NCBI RefSeq assembly: GCF_000242615.2
Contig: NZ_KI912269.1
Span: forward strand, 292,566 to 356,565
Direction: 5' to 3'
From: Holophaga foetida DSM 6591
Lineage (GTDB): Bacteria; Acidobacteriota; Holophagae; Holophagales; Holophagaceae
DNA: 64,000 nt
Positions 38,281-46,496 of this stretch are shown piece by piece. The notes beneath the pieces were generated by a model. It searched no databases and was not told where the DNA came from. It was given only the letters and a program-made list of their open reading frames with translations. The position numbers and the translations under genes are program-made. The number at the start of each line of letters is the position of its first letter. Within the stretch, counting starts at the first letter, position 1.

Positions 38281-39002
38281 CGAACCCCCTGCGCGTCGCG
38301 GTGGCCGAGGACGAGCCCATGAACCAGCGGCGCCTGCTGCGCCTGCTCCAGGAATGCGGTTGCGAGGTGGTGGCCACCTTCGGCAACGGCCTGGAGGTGG
38401 AGGAGTGGCTGGGCACCAACCCGGAGGTGGACGCCCTCTTCCTGGACATCCAGATGCCCGGCCTGGATGGCATGAGCCTCAGGGCCTCCATCGATCCAGA
38501 TCTTCCGGTGGTCTTCGTCACGGCCTACGCTGAACACGCCGTGGAGGCCTTCAGCCTCGACGCGGTGGACTTCCTCCTGAAACCCGTCACCACGGATCGC
38601 CTGGTGAAATCCCTGGCCAAGATCCGCCGGGCCCTGGGCCAACGCCGCGACGGTGGGCGCAGCGCCCCGGTCACCCGCTATCCGGTGAACGCAGGCACCG
38701 GGGTCGTGTTCATGGAACTGTCCAGAACCGCCTACTTCGAGGTGGAGGAGCAGGTGGTCTGGGCCTTTGCCGGAGAGCGTTTCCGCACCAAGTGGAAGAC
38801 CCTGGGAGAGGTCGAGGCATTCTTCCCGGACGCAGGGCTCCTTCGGATCCATCGCCACCTCCTGATCCGCCCCGAGGCGGTCCTGGGCATCCGCTCATCC
38901 GGAGGCGGCAGCCGGGTTATGGTCCGCATGATCGGCGGTGTAGAATTGGAAGCCAGCCGAGGGGCAACCCCCAAGCTCAAGGCAGCCCTGAGAATCGAAT
39001 GA
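38277..39002 (+). CDS. Response regulator with LytTR DNA-binding domain
   Basis: A 241-residue regulator: receiver domain (about 1-120, 'VAVAEDEPMNQRRLL', phospho-Asp in 'ALFLDIQMPGLDGM', 'FVTAYAEHAVEAF', 'LLKPV') and a LytTR domain (about 140-240, 'FLRIHRHLLIRPEAV'-like core). The ATG at 38277 lies in the kinase stop with GGAGG 8 bases upstream; a GTG at 38268 is less likely. Probably controls the exporter genes upstream, or envelope genes elsewhere. Confidence 0.9.
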   Translation: MTNPLRVAVAEDEPMNQRRLLRLLQECGCEVVATFGNGLEVEEWLGTNPEVDALFLDIQMPGLDGMSLRASIDPDLPVVFVTAYAEHAVEAFSLDAVDFLLKPVTTDRLVKSLAKIRRALGQRRDGGRSAPVTRYPVNAGTGVVFMELSRTAYFEVEEQVVWAFAGERFRTKWKTLGEVEAFFPDAGLLRIHRHLLIRPEAVLGIRSSGGGSRVMVRMIGGVELEASRGATPKLKAALRIE

Positions 39003-39108
39003 TGGTGATTCGATTCCAAGGATTGCTATGATGGGCCTGATCCCTTCCCTGGTCTGACCAGTCAATTGCTGGCCGGTTTTGTGCTCAACAGCCCATCCGG
39101 AGTTGTCC

Positions 39109-40821
39109 ATGCTTGCCCTGAGGCCCCGCGCCATCCTTCTGACCTTGTTCACGCTCTTGATGGGCACATCCCTGGATTTGCGGGCGGAGGACAAGGATTG
39201 CCTTGGGTGCCACGGCCAGGCGGGCATGACCAAGCAGGCCCCGGACGGCAAGGAGATCTCCCTATTCGTGGACGCCAAGAAGTTCGGTGCTTCCATCCAC
39301 GGCGGGAATGGCTGCGAGAGCTGCCACGCCGATGTCGATCTGGCCTCCCACCCCGGAACCCCTGTCAAGCCTGCCGCCTGCGTCACCTGCCACGAGAAGG
39401 CCGACGCCAGTTACAACGCCAGCCATCATGCCATTGCCAAGCGCGCGGGCAAGGCGGGGGCAGCCTCCTGCGGCGACTGCCACGGCAAGCACGATATCAC
39501 CCCCATGACCGACCCCGCTTCCCCTCTGCTGCGCAGCAAGGTGGAGGACACCTGCGGGACCTGCCACACCCAGCAGATGCAGGACTACAAGGCCAGCACC
39601 CACGGAGCCGCCATGGCCAAGGGTGTGCATGAGGCCCCCACCTGCACGGACTGCCACGGTGAGCACGTGATCACGGGCCTGAAGCCGAGCCAGTCCACCA
39701 TGGCGGCGGCCAACGTCTGCGCCAAGTGCCACGGGGATGCCCGTTTCAACGCCAAGTTCGACAACCCCGCCAATCGCATCAGCAGCTTCTACCAGAGCTA
39801 CCATGGCCTCGCCGCCAAGCTGGGGGACAAGTCCGCCGCCAACTGTGCCAGCTGCCACGGCGCCCACAAGATCCTCCCCTCCTCCGACCCTGAATCCCAG
39901 GTCAACCAGGCGAATCTGGTGAAGACCTGCGGCAAGTGCCATGCCGGTTCAAACGACAAGTTCATCACAGGCAAGATCCATACGGACTACGAGGACACCT
40001 CCACCCTGGGTGCCAGGATCAACCACTGGGTCCGTCGCATCTACATCGTCCTGATCGTCCTCACCATCGTCGCCATGGGCGGACACAACCTCCTGGATTG
40101 GTTCAAGAAGATCCGCCGCATATACAAGGACCGCGGACGCACGGTCCTCCGCATGAAGCTGGGCCAGCGGATCCAGCACGGCTGCTTCGCCCTCAGCTTC
40201 ATCATCCTGGCCTTGACGGGCTTCGCCCTCAAATACCCGGATTCCTGGGTTGGGGCCATCTTCGGCGCCAATGAGGCCATCCGCCGCCTGGTCCACCGGA
40301 TCGCCGCCGTGGTCATGATGGGCGCTTCGGCCTACCACATCCTCTATGTGGCCTTCACCCGTGAGGGACGCAAGGTGCTGGCAGACATCTTCCCCAAGCC
40401 CCAGGATGCCCTGGACGCCCTGCGCAATCTCCTCCACCTCGTCCGCAAGGATAGTCCCCGTCCCAAGTTCGCCCGCTTCACCTACGCCGAGAAGGCCGAG
40501 TACTGGGCCCTGGTCTGGGGCACGGCGGTCATGGCCGTCACCGGCCTTCTGATCTGGTTCAAGATCTTCTTCTCGGCCTGGTTCCCCCGCTGGATCGTGG
40601 ACATCGCCACCACGATCCACCTCTACGAAGCCATCCTGGCCACCCTGGCCATCATCGTCTGGCACTTCTACTTCGTGATCTTCGATCCAGAGGTCTATCC
40701 CGTGAACCTCACCTTCCTCGACGGCCGGACCACGCCTGAGCACTACGAACACGAGCACGGCCTGGACGAGCACCCCGAGGTGATCGATCCGAAGAAGGGC
40801 TCAGAGGAAACGGGACACTGA
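39109..40821 (+). CDS. Nine-heme cytochrome c fused to cytochrome b (CbcL-like)
   Basis: A 570-residue protein with a signal peptide (about 1-26), nine CxxCH motifs (CLGCH, CESCH, CVTCH, CGDCH, CGTCH, CTDCH, CAKCH, CASCH, CGKCH) in residues 30-285, and a C-terminal di-heme cytochrome b domain of the FdnI/HydC type with four helices. This is the domain order of Geobacter CbcL, an inner-membrane menaquinol-oxidising protein used with low-potential metal oxides. It should pass electrons from the quinone pool to periplasmic carriers. ATG 39109 has GGAG 6 bases upstream; a GTG at 39079 would spoil the signal peptide. Confidence 0.88.
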   Translation: MLALRPRAILLTLFTLLMGTSLDLRAEDKDCLGCHGQAGMTKQAPDGKEISLFVDAKKFGASIHGGNGCESCHADVDLASHPGTPVKPAACVTCHEKADASYNASHHAIAKRAGKAGAASCGDCHGKHDITPMTDPASPLLRSKVEDTCGTCHTQQMQDYKASTHGAAMAKGVHEAPTCTDCHGEHVITGLKPSQSTMAAANVCAKCHGDARFNAKFDNPANRISSFYQSYHGLAAKLGDKSAANCASCHGAHKILPSSDPESQVNQANLVKTCGKCHAGSNDKFITGKIHTDYEDTSTLGARINHWVRRIYIVLIVLTIVAMGGHNLLDWFKKIRRIYKDRGRTVLRMKLGQRIQHGCFALSFIILALTGFALKYPDSWVGAIFGANEAIRRLVHRIAAVVMMGASAYHILYVAFTREGRKVLADIFPKPQDALDALRNLLHLVRKDSPRPKFARFTYAEKAEYWALVWGTAVMAVTGLLIWFKIFFSAWFPRWIVDIATTIHLYEAILATLAIIVWHFYFVIFDPEVYPVNLTFLDGRTTPEHYEHEHGLDEHPEVIDPKKGSEETGH

Positions 40822-40834
40822 TCAAGGAGCGGCC

Positions 40835-41449
40835 ATGGCAGTCCGAAACCCCTTCTCGATGACTGCCATGGCCCTGGTTCTCTGCCTCGGCAGCGCAGCC
40901 CCAGCTTTCGCGGAGCTGTGCCCGGAGCGCCGACAGCAATCCCATACCAAGGACATCGGAACCTGCACGCTCTGCAAGAGCATGACCTCAAGCGGCCAGT
41001 TCCAGCTCTGCAAGGCCTGCTCGGAGCGCCTCAGGGAGTGTGAGCAGTGCCGCAAGCACCTCCCATCCACAGGTTCTGTGATGGTCAAGGTCAAGGTGAT
41101 GACCCCGGACGGAGGCAGTGCCCCCGAGGAGGAATGGATCCGTCAGGCCATGAAGGCCATGCAGATCCCCCAGGGCGTGGGAACCCCCAGCTCCCAGTGG
41201 ATCACCCTGGGCAGGGAACCCCTGACCATCCACGACTCCAGGCACTTCGGGAAGCTCTGTCTGGCGGTGAGGGATCCCGGGGGTGAGTCCCCCCTCCGTG
41301 TCGAGATCACAGGCACCCAGGCGGCTACGGTGGAGATCCCCAGGACCCCGGGCTCCCATCGGATCGTGCAGCATACGATCTCAAGCTCGGTGGCATCAAG
41401 GGACTACTACTTCGCGCTCTCAGTGGAGCGCGGAATGGCAAAGGAGTGA
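40835..41449 (+). CDS. Secreted Cys-rich protein of unknown function
   Basis: A 204-residue protein with a clear signal peptide (cleavage after about residue 26, 'APAFA'). The N-terminal part has paired cysteines, 'CTLCKS', 'CKACSERLRECEQC', arranged as a two-CxxC metal site without CxxCH, so no covalent heme is expected. The rest is predicted beta-rich. It begins 13 bases after the CbcL-like gene and so probably works with it. No family recognised. Confidence 0.6.
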   Translation: MAVRNPFSMTAMALVLCLGSAAPAFAELCPERRQQSHTKDIGTCTLCKSMTSSGQFQLCKACSERLRECEQCRKHLPSTGSVMVKVKVMTPDGGSAPEEEWIRQAMKAMQIPQGVGTPSSQWITLGREPLTIHDSRHFGKLCLAVRDPGGESPLRVEITGTQAATVEIPRTPGSHRIVQHTISSSVASRDYYFALSVERGMAKE

Positions 41450-41464
41450 CCACCAGCAGTCGTA

Positions 41465-41505
41465 TGACGTAGAAAGGGGCCGGATTCCGGCCCCTTTCTA
41501 CGTCA
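41465..41505. terminator. Bidirectional terminator
   Basis: A perfect 19 bp stem: 41465-41483 with 41487-41505, 3-base loop (ATT). It separates the convergent Cys-rich protein gene and ccsA and carries A-rich/T-rich segments within the arms. Confidence 0.85.
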
Positions 41506-41513
41506 GCGTGAAA

Positions 41514-42365
41514 CTACCCCCGCCCCCCGTAGCTGTGCAGTCCCGACAGCAGCAGGTTCACGCCCAGGTAGCAGAAGAGGGTCGCAGCGAAGCCCAGAAG
41601 GGCCAGGTAGGCAGCCTTGCGGCCCCGCCAGCCGCGTGTGATGCGGGCATGGAGATAGGCGGCGTAGATGATCCAGACGATGAGAGCCCAGGTTTCCTTG
41701 GGGTCCCAACTCCAGTAGGTGCCCCAGGCCTGGTTGGCCCAGACCGCGCCCAGGACGATCCCTGCGGTGAGCAGGGGCACGCCCACCAGGATCACGCGGT
41801 AGCAGATCTCGTCGAGCATATCGGCGGAGGGGAGCATGCGCATCACGGCCCCCATCCCGCCCCTGGCCTCTCGGGGAGCCTTCACCAGATAGAGGAGGCT
41901 GAGGATCGCCCCTACACCGAAGGCGCCGTACCCCAGGAAGCAGGTCATGACGTGCCACTCCAGCCAGGCACTCTGAAGGGCCGGGGGCAGCTTGGGGATG
42001 GTGGTGGTCACCCCGGGGATGTAATAGGGCGCCGCCAGGGCCAGAATGGCCAGGGGCAGGATGAAAGCCCCCAAGGCCCTGAGCTTGTATTTCCGCTCAT
42101 AGAGGAGGTAGACCAGGGCCATGGACCAAGCGAAAAAGAGCAGGGATTCGTAGAGATTGGTCAGTGGCAGACGCATCTGCTTGGCCAGCATGAACTCGAA
42201 GGTCCGCAGGAGGAAGGCCACCGTTTCCACGCCGAATCCCACCCAGGCCACCACCGTGGCAATCCGGCCAACCCCCTCGGTCCGCTTGGCCAGATAGAGG
42301 ATATAGAACAGTTCCGCAAGAACGAAGATCCCCAGGGAGATATTGAATACCATCACGCTGTTCAT
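41514..42365 (-). CDS. ccsA: Cytochrome c biogenesis protein CcsA/ResC
   Basis: A 283-residue membrane protein with about eight helices and the heme-handling WWD segment 'WGTYWSWDPKETWALI'. With ResB it forms system II for cytochrome c maturation: it carries heme across the membrane and joins it to CxxCH. It overlaps resB by 4 bases. Its place next to the nine-heme cytochrome explains the need for abundant heme ligation. Confidence 0.93.
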   Translation of the reverse strand: MNSVMVFNISLGIFVLAELFYILYLAKRTEGVGRIATVVAWVGFGVETVAFLLRTFEFMLAKQMRLPLTNLYESLLFFAWSMALVYLLYERKYKLRALGAFILPLAILALAAPYYIPGVTTTIPKLPPALQSAWLEWHVMTCFLGYGAFGVGAILSLLYLVKAPREARGGMGAVMRMLPSADMLDEICYRVILVGVPLLTAGIVLGAVWANQAWGTYWSWDPKETWALIVWIIYAAYLHARITRGWRGRKAAYLALLGFAATLFCYLGVNLLLSGLHSYGGRG

Positions 42366-43723
42366 GCCTTGCCCTCTTTGCTCTTGGACGCCTCAGGGGC
42401 CCCGATCCGTTCCAGCAGGACCTGGAATTCCTTTTCGAAAGCCAGGCGATTGCGGCTTGTGGCGCCCGCCACGGTCCAGGCAACCCCATCCTTGCGCTCT
42501 TCCAGGCGGATCCATATCTGGCGGTGGGAGCAGAAGAAGGCCCCCATCATGCCCAGGATCATCAAGGCGCAGCCAGCCCAGACCCAGGGCACCCCAGGAT
42601 CCTTGGCAACCTGGAGCCCGGTGTATTGCTTGAGACGCAGATCTCCCACCTTCAGGGTCCACACATCCCCCCGCTGGCGGTCGTAATCCGGCAGGCGCTG
42701 GAAGAGCATGAGTTCCTGGGCTTCCTGTCCAGGCACCTGCATCCGCAACTGGAAGGCTGGTCCCATGCGATTGTGGTCCTCGGCGAAGGCATCGAAGGCC
42801 AGGGCGATGCCACCCTCCAGCATCCGGACCTCATTCAGGGCCATGGGGACCTGGATGAGCGCCCCGGTCTTGGCGTTCTGCAGCAGGAAGGTGGCCTCGG
42901 GTGCCGGACCGTAGCTGGACTGGTAGAAGGTGAGCCCACGGTAGGAGAGGGGATCATTCACCCGCAGATCCTTCTCTTTGACCGTCTGGCCATTCTCCAA
43001 GACCCGCACGTGGCTGACGAAGTCACTGGGCTGACCCGTTTCGTAGCGGGAGACCTTGAAGCTGTCCACGTGGAGTTCGAAGGGGATGGCCTTGCGATGC
43101 TCGTGCTCGTCATCGGCCCCGCCCCGGAGCACCACCTCGCGGGTCGAGGTGCCCTCGACGATGTTGATGAAGCCCTTGAAACCCCACAGGGAGCCGATCA
43201 TGACCCCCAGGAAGATCACCAGGAGACTGGAGTGGACGACGAAGACCCCCCAGCGGGCGTAGGCCCCCCTGCTGAGGTAGAGCAGCTTCCCATCCACGGC
43301 CCCGTGGCCGAGGGCCTTCCGGGCCAACTCCCGCGCCTCCACGAGGGTTCCAGGCAGGACGAAGCTGCGGTGGAAAGCCTGGGCCTTCAGGATCTCGGAG
43401 GCTGGGTTCGGCTGGCCCCGGTAGGCCGCCAGAATGGCCGGGAAGCGGTCCACCGAGCAGGCAATGAGATTGAAGGCCAGAAGCCCCATGAGCCCCAGGA
43501 ACCACCAGGAGTGGTATACATCCGTGAGGCCCGAGCGAAGGAAGAAGTTAGCTGTCCCGGGCTCCCATACGCGGAAATAATCCTCCTTGGGCAGGTTCTG
43601 CTGGATCAGGGTTCCGGCAACGGAGCCAGCTGCGATAAGGAAGAGCAGGAAGAGGGTCAGCTTGACGGAACAAAAGAGCTGCCAGACAGAGAGGGCTTCC
43701 GGCTTGGGCGTTCTGCGGCTCAA
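42362..43723 (-). CDS. resB: Cytochrome c biogenesis protein ResB/Ccs1
   Basis: A 453-residue protein: three N-terminal helices (near 18-40, 70-90, 165-185), a large periplasmic domain with 'DPLSYRGLTFYQSSYGP', and a C-terminal helix (about 375-395). This is the ResB/CcsB half of the system II heme lyase. It lies between the DUF2155 lipoprotein gene and ccsA with 4-base overlaps on both sides, so the three form one operon on the minus strand. Confidence 0.93.
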   Translation of the reverse strand: MSRRTPKPEALSVWQLFCSVKLTLFLLFLIAAGSVAGTLIQQNLPKEDYFRVWEPGTANFFLRSGLTDVYHSWWFLGLMGLLAFNLIACSVDRFPAILAAYRGQPNPASEILKAQAFHRSFVLPGTLVEARELARKALGHGAVDGKLLYLSRGAYARWGVFVVHSSLLVIFLGVMIGSLWGFKGFINIVEGTSTREVVLRGGADDEHEHRKAIPFELHVDSFKVSRYETGQPSDFVSHVRVLENGQTVKEKDLRVNDPLSYRGLTFYQSSYGPAPEATFLLQNAKTGALIQVPMALNEVRMLEGGIALAFDAFAEDHNRMGPAFQLRMQVPGQEAQELMLFQRLPDYDRQRGDVWTLKVGDLRLKQYTGLQVAKDPGVPWVWAGCALMILGMMGAFFCSHRQIWIRLEERKDGVAWTVAGATSRNRLAFEKEFQVLLERIGAPEASKSKEGKA

Positions 43724-44214
43724 TGGGCACCCTCAGAGACGAATTCCACGAGCCGGATCTGATACCTGGGGTGCTCAAAGGGATGGGCCTCGGGGAACAT
43801 GGAGAAGAGCCAACCGTTGAAGCATTCCGCTTTCCCATCGGAAATGGAGGCCTTCGCAGCGGGATTGGCCAGCTTGTCACTCTTGCTGGTGATGACTCCA
43901 TCCCCCATGGTGAAGTCCGGAAGCAGGGCCTCCAGCTTGAGGCTCAGGCCAGTGCCGGGGACCGGCGTATCCTGCCCGAGCTTGGCCGTGAAGGTCGCAG
44001 TCTTCTTGGTGGAGGTATCCAGCACGGAGAAGCGCCCGGCCTTCCACCGCTCCTTGATGGCATCGGGAACCTGGACCACCGAAGGTTTCCGGGAGGCCAT
44101 GCTGCCATGGCCCGCGGGCATGCCTCCCGCTGGGGCAGCGGGCTTTTCCTCGCGCCGACGACAGCCGACAAGCAGCAGACCCGCCAACACCAGGAATCCG
44201 ATCCGAGCCTTCAC
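43720..44214 (-). CDS. DUF2155-like lipoprotein
   Basis: A 164-residue lipoprotein: GTG start with AGGAGG 4 bases upstream, hydrophobic signal and lipobox LLVGC. The C-terminal part ('FNGWLFSMFPEAHPFEHPRYQIRLVEF' region) matches DUF2155, a small domain of unknown function in envelope proteins. It is the first gene of the resB-ccsA operon, so a role in cytochrome assembly or redox is possible. The frame extends 11 codons further up without a ribosome site. Confidence 0.7.
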   Translation of the reverse strand: MKARIGFLVLAGLLLVGCRRREEKPAAPAGGMPAGHGSMASRKPSVVQVPDAIKERWKAGRFSVLDTSTKKTATFTAKLGQDTPVPGTGLSLKLEALLPDFTMGDGVITSKSDKLANPAAKASISDGKAECFNGWLFSMFPEAHPFEHPRYQIRLVEFVSEGAH

Positions 44215-44251
44215 ACAACCTCCTACGGGGCCTACCCCCCTAAACACACGA

Positions 44252-44292
44252 AGGGGCGGCGGATACGAGATCCACTGCCCCTTTCACGTTCA
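44252..44292 (-). terminator. Terminator-like hairpin after the monoheme cytochrome gene
   Basis: GAAGGGGC (near 44255) and GCCCCTTTC (near 44277) can pair around a GGAT/ATCC inner stem. It lies 30-70 bases beyond the cytochrome stop on the minus strand, before the lipoprotein start. Confidence 0.5.
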
Positions 44293-44325
44293 CGCAGAGC
44301 TGCAAAACCATTCAATAAACCTGGC

Positions 44326-44592
44326 TCACTTCCCCTTCTTGGGGTAATTCGCCAACCAGGAGGGATCGACTTCGGCGGCCTTCTTCTTGCCCTTCTCAGC
44401 CACGAGCCAGTTGCCACGCTCGGTCAGGGGGTCGCCCTTCTTGGCCTTGGCACCGGTGACGTGGCAGGAAGCACAGGTCTTCACACCGGCATCGACGGCC
44501 TTGCCCTTGGCAGTCCATGGCGCCTTGGCCTGGGCAGCGACGGAAAAGGCCAGGACGGCCACAGCAATAAGGGGGAAACGCAGGGCGCGCAT
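44326..44592 (-). CDS. Small monoheme cytochrome c
   Basis: An 88-residue secreted protein: signal peptide ending near 'AAQAKA', one heme-binding motif CASCH, and a Lys-rich body. The distal ligand is not obvious (no typical Met motif), so the heme may be unusual or have low potential. GGAGGG lies 6 bases before the ATG. It stands directly upstream of the cytochrome-assembly operon. Confidence 0.75.
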   Translation of the reverse strand: MRALRFPLIAVAVLAFSVAAQAKAPWTAKGKAVDAGVKTCASCHVTGAKAKKGDPLTERGNWLVAEKGKKKAAEVDPSWLANYPKKGK

Positions 44593-44760
44593 AGAAAACC
44601 CTCCAATAGAGTCAGGGGATGGGAACGCATATACAGTGCCACACCTGGCCCCCGCTTGGCGACCCATTTTTCAAGAAAGATCGCACCATATGACCAGATA
44701 ATCCGAGGCAGAAAACAACAGACGTCGGCAAACCTGTTGCAGAACGCGGCAATTCAGCCC

Positions 44761-45687
44761 TCAACGCCAGGACATGGGGATGGCCACAGGTCCGGTAGGC
44801 ACTCGCCCCCATGAAAAGCCGGGAATGAGTTCTTCGGCGAGGCACGGCACCGGGGAATCCAGGCACCCCAGACTCCAACCCAGCCACCCCAGGAGCTCCC
44901 GCACTCCAACGCCCCGCTCCACCAGGGCTCGGACCCCTAAGGCCCCTTCCCGCTTGCCCAGACGGGAGCCATCGGGCGAAGTCACCAGCCCCAGATGGGC
45001 ATAGCCGGGTCGGGGCAGGTCCAGGGCTTCCTGGAGGCGGATCTGAGTGGCGGTAACCGAGCGGAGATCGGCCCCCCGGACCACCTCGGACACCCCCTGG
45101 TCACCATCGTCCACCACCACCGTCAGATGGTAGGCATAACAGCCATCCCGCCGGAAGAGGAGGGGATCCCCCGTCAGTCCCATCGGGTCGTCCAGCTGGG
45201 AGCCCAGCAGGAGGTCAACCCAGGCCACCTGCCCCGGCGGAAGCATGAAGCGCAGAGCCGCACCCTCGCCGCCCCTCAGTTCTGCGCCACGGCAGCGCCC
45301 TGGATAGGGGCGGAGCCCATCCCCCTCATGGGGCGCAGCAGCCAGGAGGGCCAGGTCCTTCCTGGAGCACTGACAGGGATAGAGCAGGCCAGCCCTCTCC
45401 AGACGCGCCAATGCCATCCGGTAGAGCTCAACCCTGTCGGACTGCCAGAGCACCGGCACATCGCTCTCCATCCCTAGAGCCGCAAGATCCCGTATCTGGG
45501 CCTCCCCCAATGCCCTGCGGGAACGTGTGGTATCCACATCCTCCATGCGGAGAATCCAGGTGCCCCCTCGGGAGCGCACCGAAAGCCAGGATGCCAGGGC
45601 CGTACGGAGGTTCCCGAGGTGGAGGATGCCCGTGGGGGAGGGGGCGAAGCGACCCGTGGGGCGGCGGGAAGGGGAGGAGGAAGGCAT
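44761..45687 (-). CDS. gluQ: Glutamyl-Q tRNA(Asp) synthetase
   Basis: A 308-residue truncated GluRS paralogue that adds glutamate to queuosine in tRNA(Asp). It keeps the HIGH-type motif in 'APSPTGILHLGN', the zinc site CQC...YPGRC and the KMSKS-like 'GSRLGKREG', and lacks the anticodon-binding domain. The ATG at 45687 is preferred; the frame extends to 45726 into the start of the divergent gene. A TTGCAG (45720-45715) and TATAGA/TACTAT (45699-45691) may be its promoter, giving an almost leaderless message. Confidence 0.92.
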   Translation of the reverse strand: MPSSSPSRRPTGRFAPSPTGILHLGNLRTALASWLSVRSRGGTWILRMEDVDTTRSRRALGEAQIRDLAALGMESDVPVLWQSDRVELYRMALARLERAGLLYPCQCSRKDLALLAAAPHEGDGLRPYPGRCRGAELRGGEGAALRFMLPPGQVAWVDLLLGSQLDDPMGLTGDPLLFRRDGCYAYHLTVVVDDGDQGVSEVVRGADLRSVTATQIRLQEALDLPRPGYAHLGLVTSPDGSRLGKREGALGVRALVERGVGVRELLGWLGWSLGCLDSPVPCLAEELIPGFSWGRVPTGPVAIPMSWR

Positions 45688-45719
45688 GGGTCTATAGTAG
45701 TCTTCGGAGACCCTCTGCA

Positions 45720-46496
45720 ATGCCACGTCTGCAGCGCATCTGGACAGAAAGCCCCCCTGTCGTGCGGGCCCTGGGCGCCCAGGCCCTGGTCTTCCTCGCC
45801 CTCTTGTCGCTGAGTCGGCTCTTCCCGCCCCTCCGGGCCCTGCCCGCCTGGGTCTGGCTTCTCGCTCAGGGCGGAGGGGCCGCCGCCCTCGGGCTATTCT
45901 GGGGCCTTGGCCCCTGGTGGAGAGCCTTCCAGCTGCTCTTGCCCTTCGCCCTGAGCTGGCAGGCCATGCATCAGGTTTCCCCCTGGTTCTATCCAGCCGC
46001 CCTGGCCCTCCTCTTCCTCGTCTATGGCGGAGGACTTCTGACCCGGGTTCCCCTCTACAACTCCAATCGGGCGGCGTGGGAGGCCCTGCTCGCCCTCCTT
46101 CCAGAAGGCGAGCCCTTGCGGATGGTCGATCTCGGGGCAGGACTCGGGGGCCCCCTGCGTTTCCTGGCAGAGCATCGCCCCGAAGCCCGCTTCCTGGGGG
46201 TGGAAGCCTCGCCCCTGGTATGGCTCTTGGCCTGGCTCCGAACCCGTCCCGTGCGCGCCAACTGCACCATGCGCCTGGGCAGCCTCTGGAAGGAGGACCT
46301 GGGGGCTTTCGAAGTGGTCTACGCCTTCCTCTCCCCAGCCCCCATGCCAGAGCTGGGGCGCAAGGCCCTCGCGGAGATGGCCCCGGGCTCCCTCCTGCTA
46401 AGCCACACCTTCCCCATCCCGGAGTTGCGGCCCGAGCGCAGCATCCCCCTGCCCGGCAGGCCCGGGGCTTGCCTGCTGGTCTACCGGATGGGCTAA
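45720..46496 (+). CDS. Membrane-anchored class I methyltransferase
   Basis: A 258-residue protein with several N-terminal hydrophobic helices (about 15-110) followed by a Rossmann SAM-binding core ('LRMVDLGAGLGGPLRFLA' and 'FLGVEASPLVWLLA'). The substrate is unknown. It starts 32 bases from gluQ in the opposite direction. Its stop overlaps the stop of convergent fliK by 2 bases. Confidence 0.7.
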   Translation: MPRLQRIWTESPPVVRALGAQALVFLALLSLSRLFPPLRALPAWVWLLAQGGGAAALGLFWGLGPWWRAFQLLLPFALSWQAMHQVSPWFYPAALALLFLVYGGGLLTRVPLYNSNRAAWEALLALLPEGEPLRMVDLGAGLGGPLRFLAEHRPEARFLGVEASPLVWLLAWLRTRPVRANCTMRLGSLWKEDLGAFEVVYAFLSPAPMPELGRKALAEMAPGSLLLSHTFPIPELRPERSIPLPGRPGACLLVYRMG

